A DNA stretch of 64,000 nt from Porphyrobacter sp. AAP60 (GTDB lineage: Bacteria; Pseudomonadota; Alphaproteobacteria; Sphingomonadales; Sphingomonadaceae). Of the stretch, positions 43,347-50,522 are shown in pieces. Every line of letters starts with the position of its first letter. Within the stretch, counting starts at the first letter, position 1. The position numbers and the translations under genes are program-made. The notes under the pieces were generated by a model. The model worked only from the letters and a program-made list of their open reading frames with translations, searched no databases and had not been told where the DNA came from. Location of the stretch: NCBI RefSeq assembly GCF_001296025.1, contig NZ_LJHV01000002.1:62001-126000 (forward strand). Reading direction: 5' to 3'.

Positions 43347-43351
43347 GTCAA
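43338..43351 (+). promoter_or_regulatory. FNR/FixK-type box with -10 element
   Basis: TTGAT-CCGC-GTCAA differs from the FNR/FixK inverted repeat at one position, a variant common in alphaproteobacteria. Its centre lies about 41 bases before the start predicted from TAATTC (43374-43379), the class II activator spacing; the ATG follows at 43406. Regulation by the nearby FnrN-type protein is inferred. Confidence 0.7.
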
Positions 43352-43405
43352 AGCAGGCAACTGCGCCGCCCGCTAATTCTCCTGCAACGCCAAGGAGGAT
43401 TACCC

Positions 43406-43837
43406 ATGAGCCATATCGTCCACGACCTGATCGCCAGCGGCGATGCCCGCATTGTCGATCTGCCCGCACCTGTCCGCCACCAGATCGAGACTGACCGCAA
43501 TTTCGGCCTGCCCACCGCGCTCTACGGAGCGACGATCGCTTGCTATCTCGGCTTTCTGGTGATTGTCGGCAGCGCCTTTGCCAATCCTGTGCTGGCGATC
43601 CCGCTGGCGATCATCGTGCTGCTGGTTGCGGCGTTCTTCGGCGTTCCCGCGATATGGACGCGGCTGAAAGGCAATGCGTCCGAACCGGCAACGCTGGGCG
43701 AGTTCGAACGGCGCGGGATCATGACCAACACCGGTCGGCTGAGCGCGGGCGAGGCTTCGGCGCAGGTGCTTGTGCTGCCGGTTCTGCTGGTGGTGTGGGG
43801 GCTGGCCGTGGCAGTCATCGCTGCGGTTGTTGCCTGA
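43406..43837 (+). CDS. Membrane protein downstream of an FNR box
   Basis: A 143-residue protein with three hydrophobic segments: ATIACYLGFLVIVGSAF, AIPLAIIVLLVAAFFGVPAI and VLVLPVLLVVWGLAVAVIAAVV. The soluble N-terminus (MSHIVHDLIASGD, then ETDRNFGLP) and middle loop carry no known motif, and I do not recognise the family. The ribosome site AAGGAGG is optimal, so expression may be high when induced. A near-consensus FNR/FixK box with a matching -10 lies upstream, and the FnrN-type gene is convergent just downstream, suggesting a role in low-oxygen physiology. Confidence 0.85.
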   Translation: MSHIVHDLIASGDARIVDLPAPVRHQIETDRNFGLPTALYGATIACYLGFLVIVGSAFANPVLAIPLAIIVLLVAAFFGVPAIWTRLKGNASEPATLGEFERRGIMTNTGRLSAGEASAQVLVLPVLLVVWGLAVAVIAAVVA

Positions 43838-43891
43838 TACCCTACCCGGTTGAGCCCTTTTCGGGGCGGCAGCTTCTTTCTCCCCGGAAGG

Positions 43892-44581
43892 CTACCGCCC
43901 CGAAATCTCGTGCAGCAGCTCCGGATTGCGCAAGGCAATGCCGCGTTTCCCCTCGCGCTTGATCGCGCCCATATCTTCCAGCTCGCCCAGCTTGCGGCTG
44001 ACGGTTTCGATGGTCAGGCCCAGCATGTTGCCGATTTCCCCGCGGGTCAGCGGCAGTTCGAAATGCTGTGCGAGATGGCATGAGCTATCGCTCGCCGCCG
44101 CCGCGAAATCATGCAGCAGGGCTGCCAGCCGGGCCTCGGCACTGGCGTGGCCGGTGAGTTCGAGCAGGTTGCGCGTCGCCAGCAGATCGGCCTGGCTGCG
44201 GCGCAGCAAGGCGCGGGCCATCGCCGGATAATCCTCGATCGCGCGCTCGATATCGGCCTTGGCAAAAGTGCACAGCCGGCTTTCGGTCAGCGCCACCACG
44301 TCATGGTGCGCAAAGGGCGCGAACAATTCGCCGATAAAGCCCGCAGGGTGGACGAGCGCGAGGATCTGTTCGTTGCCGTCGATATCGACCGCCGAAACCT
44401 TCAGCGCGCCGCTCAGCAAAGTGGCGCAGGCGGCGTCCTCGTCTCCCGCAGCGAACAGCATCTCGCCGCGTTTCAACACGCGGGTGCGCCCGGCGGTGGC
44501 CATGGCTTCGCGTTCTTCGGGCGTCAGCACCGCGCAAGCGGCCGATTCCTTCACCGGGCAGGTGGCGCAGGCGAGGTTCAT
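43892..44581 (-). CDS. Crp/Fnr family regulator, FnrN type
   Basis: A 229-residue regulator. The N-terminal NLACATCPVKESAAC gives cysteines in a C-x2-C-x7-C array, and a further Cys sits in RLCTFAK, the place of the fourth ligand of FNR, so an oxygen-labile 4Fe-4S cluster is likely. A cyclic-nucleotide-binding-like domain (GFIGELFAPF) is followed by a Crp-type helix-turn-helix, TRGEIGNMLGLTIETVSRKL, whose E-x2-S-R recognises TTGAT half-sites. The ATG at 44581 overlaps the lipoprotein stop by 4 bases. Two FNR-type boxes in this window (3528, 43338) are plausible targets. Confidence 0.92.
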   Translation of the reverse strand: MNLACATCPVKESAACAVLTPEEREAMATAGRTRVLKRGEMLFAAGDEDAACATLLSGALKVSAVDIDGNEQILALVHPAGFIGELFAPFAHHDVVALTESRLCTFAKADIERAIEDYPAMARALLRRSQADLLATRNLLELTGHASAEARLAALLHDFAAAASDSSCHLAQHFELPLTRGEIGNMLGLTIETVSRKLGELEDMGAIKREGKRGIALRNPELLHEISGR

Positions 44582-45090
44582 GATCCCATCACCTCCCACA
44601 GACGCGCAATCGCCGCATCCTCGCGGGCGACCAGCGCGGCCACTTCGGCCTGCGCGGCGCTGAGCGACGGGTCTGGTGCAAGCGCGGTCGATGCGGCGGC
44701 GGCCAGCAGATCAAGATCGGCCAGCACCGCCGATGTTGCCCCGCGCTGCGACGAAAGATCGGCCATAGCCACCAGTGCGGCCGCGCGGGCATTGGTTTCG
44801 GCCGACCGCCCGGCTGCGGCACGGGCAAGAGGCTGGGCTGCGCTTTCCGATGCCAGAAAGGCCGCGTGCGCGGCATTGGCCCGGTCACGCAGGGCAGAAA
44901 TCCGTGCCGGATCGGTCGCAGGGCGAATCGGCACTGCCGGCGCGGGCGGCGGAACCGGCGTTGCCGTGGTGACAGCCCTTTCGAACGGGCGGATCGCCAG
45001 CGAAGGATAGCGATCATTGCTGGATGCGCAGGCAGGCAGCACCGCAATCAGCGGCAAAGTCGCAAAGTATTTCAGTTTGGCATTCATCAT
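44578..45090 (-). CDS. Putative lipoprotein
   Basis: A protein of 170 residues. NAKLKYFATLPLIAVLPACASS carries a signal sequence ending in a lipobox-like LPAC, so the Cys near residue 21 may be lipidated; it is otherwise Ala-rich, with a short Pro linker (VPPPAPAVP) and long helices that could form a coiled coil (ISALRDRANAAHAAFLASE). I do not recognise a family. Tandem ATGs at 45090 and 45087. The longer ORF upstream is a shadow of the rplU region. It overlaps the FnrN-type gene by 4 bases and may be co-transcribed with it. Confidence 0.7.
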   Translation of the reverse strand: MMNAKLKYFATLPLIAVLPACASSNDRYPSLAIRPFERAVTTATPVPPPAPAVPIRPATDPARISALRDRANAAHAAFLASESAAQPLARAAAGRSAETNARAAALVAMADLSSQRGATSAVLADLDLLAAAASTALAPDPSLSAAQAEVAALVAREDAAIARLWEVMGS

Positions 45091-45187
45091 GATCCCGTGC
45101 CGTGATAGCATGTCGCCTGCAAGCGGCAAAGACGGCCATTCGAATCCGTTCGATTGCGATTTGGCGATGTTTTGGGATGGTGGGGCG

Positions 45188-45216
45188 TTGACTTGCCATG
45201 GCCTTTCCCCTAACGG
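45188..45216 (+). promoter_or_regulatory. Candidate rplU promoter
   Basis: TTGACT (-35) and TAACGG (-10) are separated by 17 bases and lie about 110 bases before the rplU ATG, leaving a leader long enough for ribosomal-protein feedback. The -35 is close to consensus, the -10 is weak. Confidence 0.45.
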
Positions 45217-45324
45217 CACCCATCTTTCCGGGGCTGCATTCGCGCAAGTTCCGCAATGCCGTTCGGTTGGCCTGGCATCCGCCCGCCCATTCGGACACCG
45301 CACAGACAAGAGAGTTATAAAGCC

Positions 45325-45708
45325 ATGTTCGCTGTAGTGCGCACTGGCGGCAAACAATACCGGGTTGCCGCTGGAGACAAGATTGCCGTTGAAAAGCTCG
45401 CTGGCGAAGCCGGTGACACCATCACGCTGGGCGACATCCTGCTCGCTGGCGATGGCGATGATATCGCCGATGTGTCGAAGGTGACCGTTTCGGCGGAAAT
45501 CATCGCGCAGGCCAAGAGCGAAAAGGTGATCGTTTTCAAGAAGCGTCGCCGCCACAACTATCGCCGCAAGAACGGCCATCGCCAGCAGCTGACCCTGCTG
45601 CGCATCACGGCTGTGGGCGAAGCGGAAAAGAAGGCACCGGCCAAGAAGGCTGCTGCCAAGAAGACCAAAACTGACGCACCGGCTGAAGCCGCTGCCTCGG
45701 CAGAATAA
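45325..45708 (+). CDS. rplU: 50S ribosomal protein L21
   Basis: A 127-residue large-subunit protein. [20 protein letters not shown] at the N-terminus and [20 protein letters not shown] near residue 80 are the family signature, the latter binding 23S rRNA. A Lys/Ala-rich tail ([20 protein letters not shown]) extends it beyond the E. coli length, as in many alphaproteobacteria. The ATG at 45325 is set by the family start; an upstream in-frame start is not supported. Followed by rpmA after 14 bases. Confidence 0.98.
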   Translation: MFAVVRTGGKQYRVAAGDKIAVEKLAGEAGDTITLGDILLAGDGDDIADVSKVTVSAEIIAQAKSEKVIVFKKRRRHNYRRKNGHRQQLTLLRITAVGEAEKKAPAKKAAAKKTKTDAPAEAAASAE

Positions 45709-45722
45709 GGAGCGACTGAACC

Positions 45723-45992
45723 ATGGCACATAAAAAAGCAGGCGGTTCGTCGCGTAACGGTCGTGATTCGGCCGGTCGTCGCCTTGGCGTGAAGAAGTTC
45801 GGCGGTCAGGAAGTGATCGGCGGCAACATTATCATCCGTCAGCGCGGCACCCGCGTGTACCCGGGCGTGAATGTCGGCATCGGCAAGGATCACACCCTGT
45901 ACTCGCTCGCCGAAGGCGTGGTGCGATTCCACGGCGGCAAACTCGGCCGCAAATACGTCAGCGTCGACGTAATGGCTGAAGCCGCCGAATAA
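45723..45992 (+). CDS. rpmA: 50S ribosomal protein L27
   Basis: An 89-residue protein whose N-terminal tail reaches the peptidyl transferase centre. [20 protein letters not shown] and [23 protein letters not shown] are diagnostic, followed by [18 protein letters not shown]. No N-terminal cleavage extension. AGGAG precedes the ATG. Its message continues into a three-hairpin region ending in an intrinsic terminator. Confidence 0.98.
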   Translation: MAHKKAGGSSRNGRDSAGRRLGVKKFGGQEVIGGNIIIRQRGTRVYPGVNVGIGKDHTLYSLAEGVVRFHGGKLGRKYVSVDVMAEAAE

Positions 45993-45994
45993 GC

Positions 45995-46053
45995 GGACGA
46001 TTCGCGAAAGGGATCGTCCGGCAAGGATGGTCCCGGTAGGTGCAAGACCTGCC
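45995..46053 (+). other. Two hairpins in the rpmA 3' region
   Basis: GGACGAT/ATCGTCC (45995-46001 with 46013-46019, perfect 7 bp) and GGTAGGT/ACCTGCC (46035-46041 with 46047-46053, 7 bp with one G-T wobble, GCAAG loop) precede the terminator. They start 3 bases after the L27 stop codon. Could be 3' protection or a processed small RNA. Confidence 0.65.
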
Positions 46054-46059
46054 ATGAGA

Positions 46060-46108
46060 GGGAGACAGGACCGTCCTCAACCGAGGGGGTCCGTCTCCCT
46101 TTTTCTTT
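46060..46108 (+). terminator. Rho-independent terminator of rplU-rpmA
   Basis: GGGAGAC plus GGACC (one bulged A between) pair with GGTCC plus GTCTCCC, giving a 12-bp stem at 46060-46072 with 46088-46099, followed directly by TTTTTCTTT. Orientation and place fit the ribosomal-protein operon. Confidence 0.9.
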
Positions 46109-46206
46109 CTCCCTCGAAACAATCGCGCGATTTCAATGTTGCGCGTGCACGAAATTGTCATGCGCAGGCCATAGGGGCTGCACGGGGCGATGTTGGGAGA
46201 GATCGC

Positions 46207-46746
46207 GTGTTCCACCGCAGCGAAAGACTGTTTCTCAGGCCCGCTTTCCAGGAAGATTGGGAAGCGATCTACGCGGCCATCGGCAGTGATGCCGAACTGG
46301 CGCGTAACCTTGCCCGCGCACCCTGGCCTTACGAGGCCAGCGATGCGCGTGATTTCGCCGCATTGCCGCAGGACTGGCGCCTGCCGCATTTCCTCGTGAC
46401 GCTTCCCGGCACCGGGGTGATCGGCAGCGCAGGGCTGGGGGAACATGATGGCGCGCCCGAAATCGGTTACTGGATAGCCCGCGAATTTCGCGGCCACGGC
46501 TTTGCCACCGAAGCCTCCGAAGCTGTGCTGCGGATTGCGCAAACGCTGGGGCACCGGCGGCTGACGGCGGGACATTTTACCGATAACCCGGCATCGGGCC
46601 GGGTGCTGCGAAAGCTCGGCTTTGTGCCGACCGGACGGTTGACCCAGCGCCACAGCCGCGCCCGCGGCGGTTTGGTCGATACAGTCGAATATGCCCGCGA
46701 TCTTGATGCCCAAGGCGATCTGCCTCCGGTTCGACGCGCAGCCTGA
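46207..46746 (+). CDS. GNAT N-acetyltransferase
   Basis: A 179-residue acetyltransferase of the RimJ/RimL-like type. ERLFLRPAFQEDWEAIYAAI is the usual first strand and helix, APEIGYWIAREFRGHGFATEA holds the acetyl-CoA loop (Q/R-x-x-G-x-G/A variant RGHGFA), and TDNPASGRVLRKLGFVPTG is the classic C-terminal block. The GTG at 46207 is chosen because GGGAGA lies six bases upstream and the conserved domain begins immediately; the ORF could extend upstream to 46027 through the terminator region. Substrate unknown. Confidence 0.9.
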   Translation: MFHRSERLFLRPAFQEDWEAIYAAIGSDAELARNLARAPWPYEASDARDFAALPQDWRLPHFLVTLPGTGVIGSAGLGEHDGAPEIGYWIAREFRGHGFATEASEAVLRIAQTLGHRRLTAGHFTDNPASGRVLRKLGFVPTGRLTQRHSRARGGLVDTVEYARDLDAQGDLPPVRRAA

Positions 46747-46814
46747 TCGGTTTGAGGCTATCCGGGGGCCGTGCCTTGTTCGCAGGCGCAAAAGCCGTTA
46801 ACCCGCCTGCCAGC

Positions 46815-47408
46815 ATGACAGTTCGCAAACGCCTGACCCCCGAAGAATCGCGCAGCTCCGCGCTGGCAGCAGCGCGCGCTTTGCTGATCGAAACAGGGCC
46901 GCAGGCCGTGACACTGAAGGCGGTATCGGCGCGCATCGGGCGCACCCATGCCAATCTGCTGCATCACTTCGGCTCGGCCTCGGGCCTGCAAAAGGCGCTG
47001 GCAGAACATCTCGCGCGTTCGGTGTGCGAAACGATCATCGATGCCGTCCACGCCAGCCGCGCAGGCCTTGGATCGGCGCGCGAAGTGGTCGATCTCGCCT
47101 TCGATGCCTTTGACCGCGAAGGGGCGGGCGCGCTGACCAGCTGGATGCTGCTGACGGGCAATGAAGATGCGCTCGATCCGATCATCGGCACGATCCACGA
47201 TCTGGTTGACGAACTCGCGCCGGACGAGGCCGATCATACGGGCGACCAGAAAATCCATCACGATACGCTCACGCTGGTGCTGATGGCGCTGGGCGATGCG
47301 CTGATCGGCGGGGCGCTGGCAAAGTCGCTAGGCCTGCCGCGTGATGCGGCGCGGGGGCGGGCAGCAGCGATGCTCGAAGCCAGCCTTGCCGAGCACCAGA
47401 CCGCTTAG
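46815..47408 (+). CDS. TetR family transcriptional regulator
   Basis: A 197-residue regulator. TPEESRSSALAAARALLIETG and VTLKAVSARIGRTHANLLHHFGSASGLQ form the TetR helix-turn-helix with its usual HHF (family: YYHF) recognition end. The C-terminal ligand-binding half is helical and unremarkable (ADHTGDQKIHHDTLTLVL). The ATG at 46815 is used; a TTG at 46752 is possible. It ends in a 4-base overlap with the convergent ygfZ gene. Target genes unknown. Confidence 0.9.
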   Translation: MTVRKRLTPEESRSSALAAARALLIETGPQAVTLKAVSARIGRTHANLLHHFGSASGLQKALAEHLARSVCETIIDAVHASRAGLGSAREVVDLAFDAFDREGAGALTSWMLLTGNEDALDPIIGTIHDLVDELAPDEADHTGDQKIHHDTLTLVLMALGDALIGGALAKSLGLPRDAARGRAAAMLEASLAEHQTA

Positions 47409-48139
47409 GATTCGGGCGGAACAAGCCCTTCAGCCTGCCATGCGGGCAGAGCGGCGGGATCGAGTTTTTCCACCCGCAGGTGATCGATGGCAAGGCCGAG
47501 ATCGGGATAGGCCGCCACCCGGCGCGCTTCGTCCGACGCGTCCAACGGCAGCACCACGAGACGGCGATTGACCTTCTGCCGCCAGTTCATCCGCGCCGTA
47601 TTCTCCTGCCCGACATAGCAACCCTTGGTGAAGCTGACGCCGCCCAGTTCCACCGCGTTGGTTTCCAGCCACAGGATATCGCCCAATTCGGCGCGGCCTT
47701 CCGGCACGCCCAGCGACAGGCGGTGCGCCAGCCAAGCCGAGTCGGCGCTTTCGCCTTCGGGCGGGGCAAGCCAGCGGTGGCCGAGTTCCGTCAGGCGCGG
47801 GTCGGGGACAGCGCCGGGGTGCGGATCAAGGCTCCAGTGAACGCGGCGCGACTCATCGAGATCGATGCCGATCTTGCGCCGCAGCCGATACATTGAAAGG
47901 CGCTTGACCAGTTCATCGGCATAGGCCGCTTCGCAATCGAGCAGCAGACCGGCCGGATCGCCCCACACCAGAAAATCGAACAGGTGCTTGCCCTGCGCCG
48001 AAAGCAGCGCGGCGTAGCAGGGCAACGGCCCCTGCACGTCATTGGTGATAAGGCCCTGCAGGAAGGCGGCGACATCTTCGGCCGCGTCCAGCGGGGTCAA
48101 TCGGATCAGCGCGCGGGTGGTAAGTTGGGTTGCAGTCAT
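47405..48139 (-). CDS. ygfZ: Folate-binding protein YgfZ
   Basis: A 244-residue GcvT-like tetrahydrofolate-dependent protein that supports repair or assembly of certain Fe-S clusters. The diagnostic KGCYVGQENTAR motif (family K-G-C-Y-x-G-Q-E) is at about residue 170, preceded by the GcvT-fold N-terminus with FLQGLITNDVQG. Length is normal for alphaproteobacterial members. Divergent from pyrC across 38 bases and convergent with the TetR gene with a 4-base overlap. Confidence 0.94.
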   Translation of the reverse strand: MTATQLTTRALIRLTPLDAAEDVAAFLQGLITNDVQGPLPCYAALLSAQGKHLFDFLVWGDPAGLLLDCEAAYADELVKRLSMYRLRRKIGIDLDESRRVHWSLDPHPGAVPDPRLTELGHRWLAPPEGESADSAWLAHRLSLGVPEGRAELGDILWLETNAVELGGVSFTKGCYVGQENTARMNWRQKVNRRLVVLPLDASDEARRVAAYPDLGLAIDHLRVEKLDPAALPAWQAEGLVPPES

Positions 48140-48177
48140 GCGTGACAGATAGGTGGGCGCGTGGCTAAGGGGAAGGG

Positions 48178-49215
48178 ATGACCGACCGCCTCACGATCCG
48201 CCGCCCCGATGACTGGCACCTGCATTTCCGCGATGGTGCGATCATGCGCGAAGTGGTGCCCTATACCGCGCGCCAGTTTGCCCGTGCGATCGTGATGCCC
48301 AACCTTACCCCTCCGGTGACGACGACCGCACTTGGTGCGGCCTATCGTGACCGGATTTTGGCGGCGGTGCCCGCTGGCACGCGCTTCACCCCGCTGATGA
48401 CCTGTTACCTGACAGACAGCACCGATGCTGATGACCTGGCGCGCGGCGCGGCTTCGGGCGTGTTCACGGCGGCCAAGATGTATCCCGCCAACGCCACCAC
48501 CAATTCGGCCGCCGGGGTTTCGAACATCGAAAACCTTTATCCGGTGCTGGCGCGGATGGAGGCGGAGGATATCGTGCTGTGCATCCACGGCGAGGTGACC
48601 GATGCAGACATTGATGTGTTCGATCGCGAGAAAGAATTCATCGACAGGCACTTGTGCGCCATTGTTTCAACATTTCCTAAGCTGCGGGTGGTGTTCGAAC
48701 ACATCACCACTTCCGATGCGGTGGAATTCGTGATGGCTTCAGGCCCGCAGGTCGCCGCGACGATCACGCCGCAGCACCTCCATATCAACCGCAACGCGAT
48801 GCTGGTGGGCGGCATCCAGCCACACAATTACTGCCTGCCCGTCGCCAAGCGCGAAAGCCACCGTCTGGCGTTGCGCAAGGCGGCGACAAGCGGGAGCCCC
48901 AAGTTCTTCCTTGGCACTGACAGCGCCCCGCACCTGCGCAGCGCCAAGGAAAGCGCCTGCGGCTGCGCGGGCATCTTCGGTGCGCCTTTTGCGCTGGAGA
49001 GCTATCTGACCGTGTTCGACGAGGAAGGCGCGCTGGATGCCTTTGAAGGCTTTGCCTCGCTCCACGGCCCGGCGTTCTACAAGCTGCCGGTGAATGAAGA
49101 GATGGTGACGCTGGAACGCGCCGAAGTGGCGGTGCCGCCGTGCCTGCACGTGACCGGAGAGGACATCGTCCCTTGGCACGGCGGGCAGACGCTGAGTTGG
49201 CGGTTCGTCGGTTAG
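48178..49215 (+). CDS. pyrC: Dihydroorotase
   Basis: A 345-residue class II dihydroorotase, a binuclear zinc enzyme cyclising carbamoyl aspartate in pyrimidine synthesis. DDWHLHFRDG carries the HxH metal pair, MYPANATTNSAAGV the carbamylated Lys region (KMYPA), LCIHGEV and VFEHITTSD further histidines, and GTDSAPHLRSAKE the C-terminal Asp. Length matches E. coli PyrC. pyrE lies on the other strand 17 kb away, so the pathway genes are dispersed here. Confidence 0.97.
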   Translation: MTDRLTIRRPDDWHLHFRDGAIMREVVPYTARQFARAIVMPNLTPPVTTTALGAAYRDRILAAVPAGTRFTPLMTCYLTDSTDADDLARGAASGVFTAAKMYPANATTNSAAGVSNIENLYPVLARMEAEDIVLCIHGEVTDADIDVFDREKEFIDRHLCAIVSTFPKLRVVFEHITTSDAVEFVMASGPQVAATITPQHLHINRNAMLVGGIQPHNYCLPVAKRESHRLALRKAATSGSPKFFLGTDSAPHLRSAKESACGCAGIFGAPFALESYLTVFDEEGALDAFEGFASLHGPAFYKLPVNEEMVTLERAEVAVPPCLHVTGEDIVPWHGGQTLSWRFVG

Positions 49216-49227
49216 TGGCCCTATTTT

Positions 49228-49323
49228 CCGGTCGCCCTGAGCTTGTCGAAGGGCCGTCCTTCACTTCGACTTGTTTGCCGGCTTCAAGAAGAGCAGTCCT
49301 TCGACAGGCTCAGGACGAGCGGA
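49228..49323. repeat. Inverted repeat with CTGAGCTTGTCGAAGG arms
   Basis: GTCGCCCTGAGCTTGTCGAAGG (left, from 49231) and TCCTTCGACAGGCTCAGGACGAGCGG (right, 49297-49322), described here by arm, are reverse complements with a few changes, separated by about 40 bases. This arm sequence is a known dispersed palindrome of several GC-rich proteobacteria. It fills the convergent gap between pyrC and rarD and may end transcription on both strands. Confidence 0.8.
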
Positions 49324-49330
49324 TTTTGAG

Positions 49331-50263
49331 TTAACCGGCAACCCGCGCCGCTCTCTTCCGCGCCCACAGGTCAGCCACGAAGATCGCTACCGCAACCCAG
49401 ATCAGCACAAAGCTGAATAGCTTCACTGGCGACAGCGGCTGTTCGAACACGAACAGGCCGAGGAAAAACACGATGGTGGGCGCCAGGTACTGGATGAAGC
49501 CCAGCGTCGAATAATCCATCCGCCGCGCGGCAATTGCGAACAACAGCAGCGGCACGGCGGTGACCACGCCGGAAAAGACGATGAGGCCGCTCAATTGCCA
49601 GTCCTGCCCGAAGGATGATCCCGCCGGGCTCATCGCATACCATGCGGCAATGCCGCAGGCGGGCAGCAGCAGGATCGCGCTTTCGATGGTGAGGCCGGGC
49701 AGCGATCCCACTGAAACCTGTTTGCGCACAAGCCCGTAAAGCCCGAAGCTGAAGCCGAGTGTCAGGCTGATCCACAGGCTGGTGAGAGCGCCCGCTGCCA
49801 GCAGCACTACCGCCACCAAGGCAATGCTTGCCGCCAGCCATTGCCAGCGCGACAGACGCTCGCCCAGAAACATCGTCCCCAGCAGCACGTTGATCAACGG
49901 GTTGAGGTAATAACCGATCGAGGCAGCATAGACCTCGCCCGCCATGATCGCCCAGATATAGACGAACCAGTTGATCCCGATCAGCACCGCACTCAGCCCC
50001 AGCGCCATCATGGCGCGCGGCGATTTGAGTGCGGTCAGCAGCTCGCCGAACTGGCGGCGGAAGGCAACGATGGCGAGGCACAGCGGCAGCGTCCATATGA
50101 TCCGCCAGCCGACAAATTCGAACGGCGGCACGCTCTGCACCAGCAGCAGATAAAGCGGCAGGAAACCCCAGATCACATAGGCGCCGATCGCGGGCAGCAG
50201 CCCCGAGGGTGCCGGAGCGGTTGGGGCGCTGGCCACGGGGGCGGATGGTTCAGGGGTTCTCAT
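49331..50263 (-). CDS. rarD: RarD family EamA transporter
   Basis: A 310-residue inner-membrane protein with ten predicted helices in two EamA repeats. GAYVIWGFLPLYLLLVQSVPP with the FVGWRIIWTLPLC segment, and GINWFVYIWAIMAGEVYAAS with SIGYYLNPLINVLLG, are RarD hallmarks. The substrate of RarD is not established (chloramphenicol export was the first suggestion). The ATG at 50263 begins a Pro/Ala-rich head before the first helix; the ORF start at 50302 is less likely. Confidence 0.93.
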   Translation of the reverse strand: MRTPEPSAPVASAPTAPAPSGLLPAIGAYVIWGFLPLYLLLVQSVPPFEFVGWRIIWTLPLCLAIVAFRRQFGELLTALKSPRAMMALGLSAVLIGINWFVYIWAIMAGEVYAASIGYYLNPLINVLLGTMFLGERLSRWQWLAASIALVAVVLLAAGALTSLWISLTLGFSFGLYGLVRKQVSVGSLPGLTIESAILLLPACGIAAWYAMSPAGSSFGQDWQLSGLIVFSGVVTAVPLLLFAIAARRMDYSTLGFIQYLAPTIVFFLGLFVFEQPLSPVKLFSFVLIWVAVAIFVADLWARKRAARVAG

Positions 50264-50374
50264 GGATGAAGCGCCGTTAGGGGGCGCAGCGCGGCGGCGC
50301 AAGCAGCGTGGATGGCTGAACGGCGGCTGTCACGATTGCAGCTGATTCGTTCAGAATAACCTTAGTATAGATGA

Positions 50375-50484
50375 ACAACCAACTTGCAGCCGTTCCCACC
50401 AGCGGCCGCCAGCACGGAGTCGCGAGCTTCGTGGAAAGCGCCTCCGGATTTTCCGCAAGGGATCCGGGGGCGTTTTCGCTTTTT
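50375..50484 (+). ncRNA. Putative small RNA or attenuated leader
   Basis: A complete hairpin (CACGGAG/CTTCGTG, 50413-50433) followed by an intrinsic terminator lies upstream of a lipoprotein gene with no annotated gene to terminate. A TAGTAT -10-like element (50363-50368) would give a transcript of about 110 bases. The 5' arm of the terminator exposes CCTCC, an anti-Shine-Dalgarno sequence typical of regulatory RNAs. Promoter ends are guesses; a leader attenuating the lipoprotein gene is the alternative. Confidence 0.45.
50439..50484 (+). terminator. Rho-independent terminator upstream of the lipoprotein gene
   Basis: CGCCTCCGGAT (50439-50449) pairs with ATCCGGGGGCG (50462-50472) over 11 bp with one G-T wobble, followed by TTTTCGCTTTTT. 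No recognised plus-strand gene ends before it, which is why a small transcript is proposed. Confidence 0.75.
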
Positions 50485-50522
50485 CACCGAAAAATTAACC
50501 AAGCCGTGTCATGGGTTGAACC

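Noticed and set aside
43859..43905. Eleven-bp stem with a 25-base loop between the membrane protein and the FnrN-type gene, considered as a terminator
   Set aside because: No T-run follows on either strand, and one arm lies in the end of the regulator's coding sequence.
45130..45160. TTCGAATCC resembling a tRNA T-arm
   Set aside because: The flanking bases do not form the 5-bp T stem, and no anticodon or acceptor stem can be drawn.
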